Origin: Spirodela intermedia
Lineage: Eukaryota > Streptophyta > Magnoliopsida > Alismatales > Araceae
NCBI GenBank assembly: GCA_902729315.2
Contig: LR746274.1
Span: forward strand, 8,016,537 to 8,080,536
Length of the DNA stretch: 64,000 nucleotides
Direction: 5' to 3'
How positions within the stretch are numbered: the first letter of the stretch is position 1; every line of letters begins with the position of its first letter. Below are positions 44,601 through 59,200 of the stretch, piece after piece. The notes beneath the pieces were generated by a model that had not been told where the DNA came from, ran no database searches, and worked only from the letters and a program-made list of their open reading frames with translations. The translations under genes were made by a program, and so were the position numbers.

Positions 44601-44939
44601 CAGACAACAGGATCCATTTATCTATCTCTCAATGCCTCTGAACCAACGTTTCTTGGGGTTGACCTTCTTCCTCGAGAACTCTTCTTCGATGTCTCCCTCT
44701 CTACTCGGTTGTTTCTGCTTCTTACCCGGACTTTCCCTCCCTCTCTACAAGAGATTTGACTCACTCTCTCTCTCTCCTCCTCTCTAAATCAATCATACCC
44801 CCCGGTTGTCGTCTTCTTTATAATCTAATCTCTCTCTATACCAACTCCTCTCGGCTGTTTTCCTTCTTGCCCAAATTCTCTCTCGTCTCTTTCTCTACCC
44901 TCTATACCAACCTTTCTTGGTTGTTCTCTTTCTACCCCA

Positions 44940-44976
<37 letters not shown>

Positions 44977-45315
44977 TCTCCCTGTCTACTCACCTTGTAT
45001 CTTTGGCCAAACCCTCTCTCTCTATATATCTATAAACTGGAGAACCCATCCAGAGCACAGGACAAGGATGAGTAACAATGCAACGCATCTGGAGGATGGA
45101 CGTCCCCTCCAGGCTCATGTGAACTTCATGACACTTCTCCTTTCTTTCTCTCTCCTCTGCATAGAGAGAGAGGGAGGAGAGAGAGGGGTAAACACCCACC
45201 CTATCAAACAAACAAGAGCCCCCTCCGGTCCTACGCGCTCCTCCCCCCCGGCACGCCCGTGTCGTCATCCCTACGACCGCCAGCGTCGACGCGGTCAAAC
45301 CATTCATACTCCGAG

Positions 45316-45353
<38 letters not shown>

Positions 45354-46721
45354 GCTGGGCACTTAAAATTCAGATTCCCCTCTTTCCCAAAAAAGTAATC
45401 ACACCTTGTTTTTTCCTGTGTTTTTCAACTCAAGGAATTAAATAAATAAGAAACTATTCACACGGCTGAACAAGGTCAGACCATTTGGCCGGCTTGGGAA
45501 TCCATGAGGCAGGGCAGGCCCATAAGTCAGCCCATAGCAATCACACTTTGCGAGCCCATTCGAAGCTAGATTTGACTTTCCTCGAAGTCAATGAGAGCTG
45601 CAGGAAGAAGAGCCTCCCACCTAATAACCTCTTCCTAATAGTCAATGAGAAAGACCTAACCATCCCTAAACCCTGATTTTCAAAACATTCATAGTCCCTC
45701 TCCCCTTTTCCCTCTTGTCAAACAATCAATCATCTGTGGGTCAAGGCATCTTGTTATTTTCCTTGATGTAACGTAGGGTTGACCAAAAGCCGTCAACAAA
45801 AAGTCAACAACTCACTAATCAATACATCAGACAAGAATGACCATCATCAATAATTAGCTAATTATAGTATCAAAGAAACTTAATCACCCATTTAATATGG
45901 ACACATGATGGGATCAAACGACAAAAAACTTCAAGAAAATATTGGCTAATTAACATCGGATAGCAGTAATTGCCATTAATATATGTTAATCATTACATCA
46001 GACGGCAATAATCACGATCAAATATTCTAGAATAACTTTTCATCTGATAAAATATTCTTCATCAGAGAAAAGTCCACCCTTATCCAGCATTTCACTAATC
46101 ATATCATCTAGCAAGGAGATCAAGAAACCAAGCTTGGGTGAGGTACTCAATAAATTATGAAAATTCTGGAAACAATCCAAGAAGATTAAGAAAATATTCC
46201 AAGAATGGATTAAATTTAGGAAAAAAAAAGATCTCCACAAGAACTTTGACATTTCTGAGTCCAGTTCAACGGTTGACCAAACATCCCACGAACTTAATGG
46301 AGGAAGAAAAGATCTGATATCAAGTTACATACCAGCTCTCTAGCTATCACACAGAACGGACCTCTGATCATCAGCTTATAAGAGGACCAAGAAGTCAATT
46401 CGGGTGAGCCGCTTCATGAAGATGAAGGGCTATGGAAGATTCAGACTGAATATCAACAGGCCTAAAGCAGTCATGATCTTCATGGAATGCCGTAATTATT
46501 CCAAAAATGGAACAACCATGGAAAAATCACCTGAAAATATCTAACATTTCTGGCTCGATTTCCATGAGGCGGGCCGGGATCTGATCCGCAATCATTCAGC
46601 GTCTCCTCCCTGGACAGGAGTGAAGAAGTTCAGCAGATCCAGAGCCAAAATTGGGAAATTTCACAAGGAAATGTGCATATAAAAGCGTTGCATTTACTTC
46701 ATAACAAGAGTGGTTCCCTAA
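44041..46721. repeat. Intergenic region with long (CT)n and (TA)n tracts
   Basis: (TA)n at 44456-44483; (CT)n at 44561-44597, 44943-44981 and 45319-45351, with many shorter tracts between. Apparent frames are Leu/Ser strings generated by CT repeats and are not called. From about 45400 to 46700 the sequence is mixed, with several GTTGACC/GTCAAC motifs and no recognisable gene. The 3' untranslated region of the RING gene should lie near 46700. Confidence 0.6.
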
Positions 46722-49700
46722 TTAGGAAGAATTTGCCTCAAGGAATGTCTTGACGATATCATCGATCGGAGCGCTGCAGACTGGGCATATTCCCGCGCCC
46801 CATCGCAGCTCTTGTGCACAGCGGTAGCATGAACACATGTGCCCACACCTGAAAATCGGAAGAGAGCGAAAGAGAGAGAGAGAGAGAGGGATTAGTCCTT
46901 TTTAAGGGGAAAAAGATCTAGAGAGAACTATAGTATTAGAGAGATATGGGCTTAAAGATCAGGACTGAGGAATTAGAGCTCAAGGAGTAAGATCCGTGCA
47001 AAGTACACAGGATCAGATCGTCTGGTTTGGCCCAGAAAAATAAAAATGGAAGGGAATAAGTTAAATTTTTGTGTGGATCAGTTCATCTGGGCAATGGAAT
47101 GAATGGAGAAGGTGATTTGAAAGCTGATGACGGTCAAAGAAGAGAGAAAAAAAAGAAGAAATGTGATGGGATGGTGCAACACAAGGCCAAGGCCATGAAG
47201 AAGCAAGAAAAGACGAAGAGGAAGAAGATATCACCAAAGATGGAATCAAAGCATCTCAGCCCTTAGTTTGATTAATTTTTAGAATAATGAGTGAGAATGA
47301 TGAAGATTGATGTTGATAGCCGGTGGGAGCAAATAATATGAAACATTTACCCAAACTAGGTACCTTTCTGTATCGACATTATAATGTGGAAAAATTAAAT
47401 ATTTTCGTATAACATATATTTTATTTGCTTGCAAGAAATGAACTGAACAGAAGATCATCTATGTCAAAAGCTTGTCGAGAAAATAAATAAAATGAAACAT
47501 TTATCCAAACCAGGCACCTTTCTGTATTGACAAGATTATGTGGAATAATAAAGGATTTTTGTATAATATATATTTTATTTGGTTGACAAGGATGCAAGAA
47601 GTCAACTGAACAGCAGATCATCAACGTGAAAAGTAGGACTTTGTTCATCCATCAGAAGAAGCTCATACCTGTAAAGAAGAGTGTCGATTGGCACTTGGTG
47701 GCAAATACAGCAATGACCCCTCTTTGCCGGTGCCCATCTGGAAGCCTGGAGTGCCATGGAGATCCCAACTACAACCACAAAATCAGAATTTTTTTGTTAG
47801 AAACCCAATGGAATGGTGATTATTCTACAAGTTCATGCATTTATGATCATTAAATTGACCAAACTTTGCAAGAGCCGCTCTTCAGAAAGAGGAAACATGG
47901 GAGATGGTTATTCTTCACTTTCATGCATTTTTTGCCATCGTAATTATTCGAATATGTGATAGCAAGTATAGATAATATCTGCAATATATCCCTAGAATAA
48001 GGTGTGAATAAATTTTAAAATAAAAAAATGGAGAAAAAAATGCACAGCCAAAGTGGGACACTCAAGCCGAAGAGTTTATATGTTAACTTGACTTGAGGGG
48101 CTTAAGGTTGTTTCAGGCTGAAGAATAAGAGGTGACAACAACGTCATGGTCTCTCTCTGAGAAGACTTTTTTCTTCTTTTTTGCAAAAAAATAAAATAGA
48201 AATAAAAAGAATAAGAAAAACTTGACAAGAAGAACAACACATTTGGTCATGGATTTCGATAGCATAATTCACAGTGTCGTATTTCGTTATCTTCTTCACA
48301 GATGCTAAGCTAAAAATAGAAACTGTTCACCATTCACTCACTGATTGAGATTACCATTCTAAGTTGATCTATAAATTTTAAACAAGAACGTCACCTTGGA
48401 AGCTAAACCATATAATGTCATTTATAAAACCCCGGAAGATTTTCATAAATATGTCATGAGGAAAACTTAAATAGAATATTTTTAAAAGAAAAAAAGGAGA
48501 ATATTTGGTGACTAATATATACTAATAAAAATATTTACTGAAAATTAAGTGTGCAGCATATAATATGTATTAGTGTCAGCATGCAGACACCTGAAGTTAA
48601 ATTTGTTCACAACCCATTCCAACTCAGATGACAGCTTTTGTGGGGTTCCAAGCTCCTCTTTCAGCTCCTGTTTCACTCATTCCCGACTCCAAAACCAGAA
48701 CTATGACTAAAACAGGTCATGTTTAACGAACAACAAAAACAATTCCCAAGAAAATAAAAACTAATGAAAGAGATAAATCATGATCAGTGCATTTTAAAAT
48801 ATATCCCTTAAAATCATCATATTAGGTCTTAAGGGATAAATTTTAATTCTTCGCATTAAGAATTATCATCTTCTTTTCAGGATAATAAAAAAGATTTTTT
48901 GAATCAGTTTCAGGAAAAAAAATCCTGGATACAATCAGTATCAATTATATCAGCCATTATGTGCCTCAATTTTTAAACTTTATGGATGAAAAATGAGATG
49001 CGAAACCACATGCTTCCAGTAAGTTATACATAAATCAGGAAGTTCTTCCTCACCTGAACTCAAACACATAGAAGAAACTTCGTCCCTAATCAAACTTTTC
49101 AATTTTGAATGCTCATCAACGCAATTCTTTAAAAGTATACGCAACTCAACTATTTCTTGGTGAATTTCTGCCACATCACTCCTCAGATCATGTATGAGTT
49201 CCACATCCTGACATGATCGCAACATTGGGTCCTGTACGAACAGGAGTTATGGTCTTATTAATGGTCCAAGAACATAAATATCAAAATGATACAATAAATG
49301 GTATCGCCTTAAACATACATGAAATTGATGAGATGGCTGAGATGTGATACAAGACTCTTGATGGTCCTCTGGACGGTGAAACTTCTGAAACGATAAAGGC
49401 ATTATTGACAACGAAGATGTGACTTCGTCTGCATCGATAGATTCGCCATTAATTCTTTGGGAAGGCAGCAATTCCTCATCTTCGTAGGCTTGACACATGG
49501 ATTGCTGCTTTTGTAGAAGAGACAAAACCAACCTATCCATCGTCTTCCGGAAGTTGCTGGTAAGGGAAGTGGAGACAGGTTTTCTGCAGATAGAACAAAT
49601 AAGAACGTACCTTCAGCTGATATACTGGTGGTATACGAAAAACACATACTTGTGAAGGATAAACATAAACCATTAGACTGCTACATGGGCGTACATGTGT

Positions 49701-52700
49701 TAAAAAGTCATGCAAATCTCTTTTCTATGGTGCTTATACTAAAATAAACAGAGTTTCTTCACACGTGAACTTTCAACTTGAATGTACTTTCTTCAAAAAA
49801 AAAAAATCGATGATATAAAAAAAGAGAACAAAAATCGAAGAAGGATAATTTTTTATAAAATACCTTAGAAGAAGTTCATGTATCTCTGTAGTCTCAGGAT
49901 AACTTTTGTTCAAGTGAGGGCTTACTGAGCGCCCCTGACATTGCCATTCAATCTTCCCCTGAGAACCATCAGATGTCCACGTTCCATCACAACCATCCAC
50001 AGAGTTCAGACTAGCATGTTCAAAATTTTCCGTTGCCAAATGTTCAACCTCATTGTCCAGGTTTGACGAATCAGTTGCCCGTTCACAGCTAATATTGGTG
50101 ATCTCCAAGATGCCTTTCTGTTGTGACAAAGCCGAACTCTGAATATTTTCCTGGGGCCCCTCACCTGTGGAGTGCGGCGTATTCTCTTTTTTTAACATGG
50201 ATTTGAAGTCCCTTGTGGCCGTTGCCTCCTGATCCCCTTTGCTTGCTATTGTAGATTTATCACCCATATGTGAGGACTTGCCTCGTAGAATGATAGGGAC
50301 ATCGCTGCCCCCCACAACTTGATCAGCGTTGATAGTATGCTGGTTTCTGGGGCTAAATTTTTCCCTAATTTGAGTATAGCATCAGATCAATTGTAACCAA
50401 AACGTTCTTAAAAATACAACAATTATAGTGTTCCCTAAACTTGAACGCAATTGTTCCTTCTACTGTGCAAGTGAACTGTAAATTTCTACCGCTAATCTTT
50501 CACAAAGTTCACCTACATTTGAATTATACGAAGAAAATTATAGAATAATCATATCTCAAGGTTCACAGCATGGCGAACTCTTAGATCACTCCACTTGTTC
50601 ATAATTTCATATTTGGAGGATTCTCCACACAAATCACGATACTCACTGAAATCTAGAATTTCATCATCATTAAAGAATAATCTCATTCATTATTCTTATT
50701 GAGACTAGCACAGCTCACAACTGGATACAAGGTGGTGTACATGAAAAAATGTAACTATGTGCGGCACAAAAAAGTAAAAGGTACATGATTTGTAACCCAG
50801 CACAGTGACCTTCTCACCTTTATTTTAGCATGCAAAGAAAAAAATCTGTCAAAAATGAACTTCTTGATTGGACTCCTTCCCAGGTTTTAATTAAATAAAG
50901 TATTTTCACCCAAGCATATCAAATGACTATGGATAGTACCTCAAAAACCAGATTGTAGATCCCCGTTGCCGCAAACTATCTAGTTCAAGGTCAGTTGAAT
51001 CACGAAACTGTTGATGTGCGATTCTCAATAATCTGTCTGCGTGCCTGAATCTAAGCAAGGCCTGTGAGGAGAAAGTAAAAGTGTCATTTTCTGACTGGTC
51101 GACTGAAAAAGCATGAGAAACTGATAATTCTTCTGACGTTTGAACATTAAATCCTATGGGAAAAATGTATGTTTCAGAAGTGGAGACGAATCTCCATCGA
51201 ATCCAACCCCCATACTTCGGTGTTACTAGGACACTTCAGTGTCATTTAAAGGTAGTAAAATGTTTTCAAGGATAAAAATGACAAGTGAATGTAGTTGTGA
51301 AAATTATGCTATCAACCAGAGAACAGGCCTTTCATTTTTCAAAATAATACTTTATTACAACAAGCTAAGACAAGCTACAAACTAAGCATAAAAAAGCTAC
51401 GAAAGGATTTCTGAAGAGAAACTGAGGCCAAAATAGGTTGTGAATTTGTTACTGGTTTATATATTTAAGGTTCAGTGTAAAATCAGTCATGAAATAAAAA
51501 GGCATCCAATTTACTGGTTTTATAATCCTGAAGGGATGATAAAATAACCAAATAGAAATACAGCTCCTTACATATCAAGTTCCAAGTATTTACATACATC
51601 CTCTCCTCTATCACGAGTCATCTTCCTTAATCAGAGATGTGGATTATTTTTAATGCTAGATATAGGAAGAACATTCAACCTTGATACCAGAAAAAGAGAA
51701 AAACCAGTGCATCCAATCTATGACAAAATAACCCAGTCGATAGCTCAGTTCCTCCAAATAAACTGACATACAAAACGAACGCATGCCATTTTTCAAGGAG
51801 AAAAAAGTCAAAATTTGTCAGAGTAGTTAATTCCTGATTTGTCTTTATCACATCAGTACTCTATAAATAATGAGCATTTAATATTAGTCTTTTCCTCCAA
51901 AAATAACATTTATTTCATTTTTCCTGTAGGTAGGGAACCCTCCCTCAGCACGACATCATTCAAGGACTTGATGCTCCCATGAAATTCTCTACATGTTCAG
52001 GATTTTCCCGCGGACAATTTTTTTCTCAGTCATATTTGAAAATAAGGGTGACTTACATCGCATGGACTGGGATAGAGTGAGTCAAGCGATGTGCTGTGTG
52101 TGAGAGTAAGTCTGGTAGGCAGAGATTAGCTTAGAACGAACTTAAAACGGAAACCACTTCAAATGAAGAGACTCGTCTGGGACCTTACACAAATCTTTAG
52201 CTTGTTTTATGTCGTGACCATGTGATAGACAGAAATCTGTTCGACAGCATGACAACACAAAACGTGAAGCAGGATGAGAAGATAATAAGACAAAGGACCC
52301 AGGAATGGGACTGGTGTGCAGAACTGGAGGTTGGTGCCAGCGATAAAAGGGACGAAGGTTCGAGACTCAATTGTAAAACAGAAATTTATTGTCTTAGGCC
52401 CTTTTCACCTACTGGTTTGAAACTTCTTGAAGTCCTGCTTCAAGTTTTTTGTCCTAGCATTTTTATATGGCACGTGACAAAAAGATATATTTCAACGTCT
52501 CGACGCCGAAGAAGAAAGAAATCACCTGAATCCAACTTCGATGAGAGAACCTTGACACATGATAGTTCAGCTTTAACTTATTGAGCTCCGATTGGCGCTC
52601 CTGTCTCATCCGTGCAAGTAAGTTGTCAATCTTTTTCCAGCCCATGAAATGGTGAATAGTCCCTCTGAGGAATGCACCATCAGCAAACTCTTCATGAGCA

Positions 52701-53533
52701 AGATATTCTTTATTTTCGCAACAATTTGCAGGGTAATTCCGGATCTCAAACTCTGAGCTATGCGTCTTTACAATGTCTAATGAAAGTTCCTTCGCACCAT
52801 CGCTTGACCCACCACTGGACTTGTTTGGACCTATATGCTCTGGCTCCCATTTGGAACCGTCGCAAGCCTCTGTTCTCCCGCAGGATTCCTCACCAGAAGA
52901 AAAGTCCCCCTTGCTTAGTGGCACCAAATTCTCTCCGCGGCTTACGCCCCCAGATGGGGGACTATGAACTTGCCCGGCATCAGCCTCAAGCTCCCTCCAC
53001 ATCTGAATGAGCGACGAAGCCCGAACGTTGGACGGGAGATCATCTAACACAGCTCGATCGCCAGAGGAGGTCCCCGACGTCGGCGATCCCGTCACAGGAG
53101 ACCCGTCACGATGAAGGAAGGCGGCAGTACGGGAGGAGACGGACTCAGCAGTCCAAGAGGACGCGGAGCGCTCGGCCTCGTGAGTCTTCCGATTCACGGT
53201 CGCGAATGGCTCCCGCGCCTGAGGTCCGGCCCAGCGGTCGAGGACACGAGAATTTCGCCTTCCCCTGGAGCAGGCGGACAAAGAGCCCAAAGTTTCTATC
53301 GCGACAGACGAAGCATCGGAGCAGGTCGAGCAGGGGGAAGCCGGGGGAGAATGCTGGACGCCGTCGGATTCCTCGCAGAAACCTCTCCTGCTCCCGCCAC
53401 AGGAGAAGACGACGCAGGCCCGGGAGACTCGATCCTTCACGATCTCCTTCAGTTCTCTGCGGAAAGAGGCTGCAGTTCCCCCCTCCCCCCAGTTGCCGTG
53501 CTCCATCGGCATCCTCGCCACAGAAGAAGCCAT
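46722..53533 (-). CDS. RING-HC finger protein, probable plant E3 ubiquitin ligase
   Basis: Seven exons on the minus strand: 53533-52526, 51061-50940, 50364-49864, 49583-49319, 49231-49054, 47768-47669 and 46848-46722, giving 766 aa with all phases closing. The N-terminal region is disordered and Ser-rich, then VRASSLIQMWRELEADAG. A conserved basic-acidic block (MGWKKIDNLLARMRQERQSE) runs into LLRFRHADRLLRIAHQQFRD in exon 2. Exon 5 is a probable coiled coil (about 60 residues, VAEIHQEIVELRILLKN). The RING lies at the C-terminus, split by intron 6: CCICHQVPIDTLLYR | CGHMCSCYRCAQELRWGAGICPVC. The domain order matches a family of large plant RING proteins with unclear substrates. Transfer of ubiquitin is inferred from the RING; zinc ligands are complete. 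Start chosen as the first ATG of the long open exon. Confidence 0.85.
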
Positions 53534-56222
53534 TATCCTTCTTCCTGCAACAAGCCGGATCCGTTCAGTCCATCAAAGCCATCAACACCCGCGAAATTTG
53601 AAGACGACGATGGTGGACGAGCCACCGATCACCGCCGCGCCATCGCCGCCGCTGATTGATCTGCTCCGTTGGCAGCTTGCTAAGTTTGGGGAGGTCAGGG
53701 AGGCAATCGAGGTGCCGCCTCACGGCCATTTTTAGGGTGGGGGAGGAAGAGGAGGAGGAGGAGGAGAAGCGGGGAAAGGGATCAATGGAGGGCGGCGATC
53801 GGTGCGAGAGGAAGACTGCGAGGGTGACGAGCCCAACTGACTGGCGCGGATGTGGCCGGAGCTTCTTGTGGCGGGAAACGGCGGTTTGAAAAGAACCACT
53901 CCTTCGATAAATAAAAAATTAAACATATGTATATATATAGACCAGGGGTGGGGCCCGCTTGGATCCCTCTCTTTCTCTCTCTCCCTCGTACTGGACATTT
54001 AGTACCATTTTAAGAGACCATGATAAATGAGCAATTAAAGAATTAAATTGAGTGATAGCTATAAAAAATATTTCATTTTCCCTATTTTTACATTATTTTA
54101 TGTATTAAACATTTTCCTTTTCTGCTCTAAGAAGACTAGATTTTGCGGGCATAAAAAGCATAAAATCTGCAGAAATTCCAAATTATAATATATTTCCGCT
54201 AAAAGGTATTTTATTTCATATGATTCAGATTTAAGTATGATATATGAGATATTTGTAAGAACTTTGATGGACCTACGTCTAGTTTGCTAAACAACTCATG
54301 TGAGATTGGTCCAAATTAATGGGATTCTCCATTAATTTAGGTAAGAACTTTAGGTCATTGCAGATATTATCCAAGTAGCAATGTCATGGGCTGCCCTTGA
54401 AGAGGATTGTACAAGGTTCAAACTTACTTATTATGATCACATTATGATTATATTTGTTGATTATTGGGTTCAACTCCTTAAAATTTTAATTCTAAAATTC
54501 TCTTCTAAATTTACAACTTTAAGTGGTCAAAATATAATTAATAGATTAACTCACTTTAGAGATTGGTTTAATGCTTAATCATAAATTTATCCTACAAAGA
54601 ATATGGATAATTTTACCATTTATTATTTTTGGAAAATAGTGTTGACTTGAGAACTATGTGGAAACTTGATGAAGAGGATAATGATTTAAACTTGATTCTT
54701 ATTGTCCTTTTCTCAGAAGAAAAAAGGTTAAATATAGAAGGTATTGTTGCTTTGACTTGGTTAAGGATGATTGATGATCTCTTGAAAAAGATTAATTGAC
54801 TTATTTTTATTTTAAAAAATTAGTTAATGAATTCTCCCATATCTTTTATTAAAAAAATGTCAATAATGTTCTTGAGATTGTCAAGGGGTTAGAAGTAATT
54901 GCTCATGTCTAATCAAGCATCTGAAAGATATTGCATTAAAAGATAAATCAAAATAAAAAACTTTCTTTGTTTTCTTCCATCTCCTACCATCTATTTTACT
55001 AAAAATAGTTAGCCATTAGAATGCCTGGAGAATATATATTGTATGTCCTTTAATGATTTAGATATTCTTCTTTAAAATTAGTGGACAATTATATTAAAGT
55101 AAATCTCTATATTTGAAGTATATATGTCTGGTTATGTTTAATAAGGATGTGATAATGTTAAAAAATAATTGATAATGTGTCTAGATAAAATGGTGACTTA
55201 CCCATCAAAGCTTGTTTAAGTCACCTCAACTATGTTTTATAATCATGGGGTCTAAATATAGATCTAAATATGGATCTAAATATTTATAACCATAGCCTCA
55301 ATGATTAATAAATTTATTTTAAAAAATTGAAATATATTCATTAATATTCAAAAAGACCTAGATAGCAATACCAATAGTTTGAATTCAACCATTACTTTGA
55401 TATCAAAATTCTTCAAAGGTCATGATGTAACATAATGGGTGCTTAATAACTTGACTAAGATTTCATAGTTATATTTTATTTCATATATTATCATTGATAA
55501 TTTTCTCACTATAGAATATTTTATAAATATTGATAATTTTCACAACAATATACCAAATAATAAATTCACACGAAATCATCTAAATAAATGAATTCAACAC
55601 AATCGGTAATGAAGGCATTTAATAAATCCATAGTTAGATATTTAATAATATTATTTTCAATTATCTCTATATTGATATTTAATTAAGTAAATAATCACAC
55701 ATAATGTCATCATATAAGTATTAGTCCTCGTCAAAAATAATCTAAATTTAATAATCAACTATTTTATCATCAATAATGTTCTTTTTTAAGGGTACTAAAA
55801 TATATTGTGCTTGGGACTATTCAGAATCAGCCAAGTTTTCATTTCGTACATTTTTTATTTAAAATATAAGGTTCAAACTTAGGTCATTATAGATTAATTA
55901 TAGTAAGTAGCAATGTTATTAATTGGCCTTGAGGAGGATAGTACAAATTCAAACTTAGGGATACCTCAGAAACTTCTCAAATTATTTTAGTGAGAAAATT
56001 AAATTTTAAGGGCGCCAAAATGTCTTCTCTGAGACCAATGAGAATCTGCCACGCGTACGATTACTGACACAGTCGGACGACAACCCTCTGCAAATTCCCT
56101 CCCTCTTTACTCGCTCCGCCGGATCCCAGCGGGAAACTGCTGGTCCGGGGAGGCTTCCTCTCTCCTCTGTAGCCGTCTGGTGGGGAGAGAAAGAGGGGGG
56201 AGGAGGAGGGGAGGGGGGGAAG
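53534..56222. other. Divergent intergenic region between the RING and strawberry notch genes
   Basis: The RING gene leader and promoter probably occupy 53534-54000, with a GGA-rich stretch at 53742-53770. From 54000 to 56000 the DNA is very AT-rich. Two related ~85-bp stretches in direct orientation (about 54340-54430 and 55868-55960, sharing aggtcatt, aagtagcaatgt and gaggat.gtacaa) bound a 1.5-kb AT-rich block. No intact frame was recognised. Confidence 0.5.
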
Positions 56223-59200
56223 ATGGTGCAGCCTTCGGTGCCGCAGGCTCCTCCCATGCCGCCGGGAAGCTGGCAGGTCCGGTGCGCGGGTTGCCACTGG
56301 ATTCTGACAGTGGCGCCAGGGATGACGGAGTTCAGTTGCCCCAAGTGCCAGCTGCCGCAGATGCTGCCGCCGGAGCTGATGGCCGCCAGCGCTGGTCGTC
56401 GGGGCCCTCCCCAAGCGCAGGGCATCGATCCGACGAAGATCCAACTCCCCTGCGCTCGGTGCAAAGCCATACTCAATGTTCCGCACGGCCTGTCCCGCTT
56501 CAACTGCCCGCAGTGCGGAGTAGACCTCGCTGTTGATCTCACCAAGCTCCACCAGTACTTCTCTTCGGCGCCCGTTCCCTTCCCCCTCACACCGGGGATG
56601 CTCCCCCTGGAATCTCTCGAGGAGGTCAATGAGGTATGCGGGTCCCATTGCCATCCGTGTTCTTCTTCATGGCTTTTTCTTTGTGTTTGCTCAACATTTG
56701 TCGGAAACGCGAAATTTACTTTCAAGGAGATGGAATGAGAGTGGTGTTTCACACTCGGCTACTTCCTTGGATGCCCGTAAGTCGCTGTTATGTAAATATT
56801 TGTAGGATGACACAAAAATTGACGTCAAATAAATTCTTCATCTGATATCAAATTGAAGCATTACAAACCAGAGAATGACTGGAAATGGACAGTAGGTCCA
56901 TTGACGTGGTGCAACAGTGGTCCTCTTTATCTGTAGCTTAGAAGACTGTTCAGTGCTGTTTGGGTAGCTCAGACTAGCAAACGGAAGCGGGGAAATGTCC
57001 TCATATTTGGTGACCAGAATATTGAGCTGTTAATAAAGTGTGAAGGTCAAGGTTCGGATGTGAAATTTCTGACATTTTCGTTTTTGCTTTCTCAAAGACA
57101 TTTTATTTTAGTAGATTCTCTTGTGTTTAGAAAACCTGTGCAGTGTATAATTTGCTTCCTCGTTTTTTTTTATGATTTCATTCATTTCAGGTGGCAGTGG
57201 ATGTTGAACGAGAAGAAGATGAAGGTGGCCCGGTTGCAGACACATTTATGGACTATGTAAGCACCTATAGGCTATAGTTTTATTATTTGATCATTTATAA
57301 GTCTTTCATCAAAGTGTTGTGTTTGCTCGTGTTTGTGTATCTCCTTTAAAAGTAGTCATGCCTGGACTTTTGATGTGTTTTGTCTCTTCTGTTTATAGCG
57401 TCCTGCAAAGCTCTCTATGGGTGATCCCCATCCGGATCCTATTGTGGAAACATCTTCTTTGTCAGCTGTTCAGCCTCCAGAACCTACTTATGATCTTAAA
57501 ATTGCTAAGGAGCTGGAAATTTCCAAAACACTGTCATCCTTTCAGATTGAGACCACTGTTTATGCTTGCCAGGTTTCATATATTCAATTTAATCCTCTGA
57601 ATATGGTTACTTACTTCGTTTCACTGGTTTAATGATTGGAGCGGAAGTAATTGTTTGTTATCTGAATTGGCAGAGGCACCTTCATCATCTTCCAAATGGT
57701 TCTCGAGCAGCTTTCTTTATTGGTGACGGTGCTGGAGTGGGTAAAGGACGAACAATTGCTGGTTTGATATGGGAGAATTGGCAACATGAAAGGCATAAAG
57801 CATTGTAAGTCTTCCATTTAAGTTTTCTGGCATTCATTTCCTTCGCTCTTTATATTACTTTGCAGTCAGTGAAGGCTACATACACTTGTCAGACTTCTAC
57901 ACGGTAGGTGTTGGTTCTTGTTTCTAGGCAGATAGTAAAGGCAGGATGAGAGTTTCGAATTGTTTGATGGTGGGACATCATGTATCACCATTAACCGTAT
58001 CCAGTTGTCAGGGACATTCAAAAGGTGAGATGGAGAAGACTAAAGAAGTGATAGCAAAGACAGAAACAGTTGGTAACCAAGACAGTTTGTTCACTGGTAG
58101 AAGTTTCTCAAAACTATGTGACTTACGTGCTTAAGGCTAGGCTAATATGTGACAAGACCACTAACTTAGAGAGCCCTAAAGCTTCATGGGGTCAATAAAA
58201 AAATAATAGAATCGCCCATCAAATGCTAAGGTACTCCATCACATATCTTTCCGAAATAAGGCCCTCTGTCTATTGGCTAGACTAATATCTGTGCCAAGGA
58301 TCACCATCTCCCACCACACACTCTTGAGACGTACTTGCAGTAGCAAACTTTCCATCTGTAATCTTGGTATCCTAAATACTTCTGTTTGAACAATTCCTGA
58401 TTCTTACCCGACCATGTTTTCATTCTTCTGTTTCTTGCTTTCTCAACGACTCACCTGACAATGCCATATAAAAGTGCATGATATTGATGATGCTTGATCC
58501 CCTTACTCCTTGTGTTTTTACATTCTTCCCCCAATAATGGCTTGCCAATCTCTATTCCTATATCCAATCCCATGTTAGAATAATCTTCCTTGTATTGTTC
58601 CTAGCCTAATTGCAATGGTCCTCAGAATACTTAAGGAGGAGAAATAAAAACTAATGCTAGGATTTTCCTATTCCATCATGCCATTCTGTATCTAAACATC
58701 TGCAACATTCCTCTAGTATAGATTCTTAATGCTGAATAATTTCATGAAAAAAGAGATAAAATTTCTTATCTCACAACCTGGGTACATTGTGTTCTTCAAG
58801 CCCTCCTCTATCAATATTCAGGTCCTTAGGCTGTCAAGGGCTATTGGGTACTTGTAATGGAGTGAATTGGGGGGAGAGGAAGAGGATGGTGATGGAAAGA
58901 CGGCCTGTGTATCCTTCAATGAGAGGTAGTGGGAGAGACTTCAGAGCAACAGCCAAAGGGAGAGGTTAATTGGTTGGAATAAGAAGGGCGGGTCAGGGTG
59001 GAGAGGGCTCCAGTAGGGGAAGAGAGGAACAGGGGAAGATATGCATCACCTGGTACCACGTTACTGGAAAAATGTTGAGGTGGTGTGCAGCTTGGCTACC
59101 GTCCTACTGATTGCTGTACAAATGAGGCATACTAGGGAATGAATCTTTGGTATTATTTTCATAACAAAAACTTTAAAGTGGCATAAAGATCAAACACTAT

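Noticed and set aside
44385-45445. Two plus-strand frames of 124 and 229 codons
   Set aside because: Leu/Ser-rich strings come from (CT)n tracts and no conserved block is present.
56006-56752. 248-codon minus-strand frame opposite strawberry notch exon 1
   Set aside because: The plus strand encodes two clear Cys4 zinc fingers; the minus frame is an antisense shadow.
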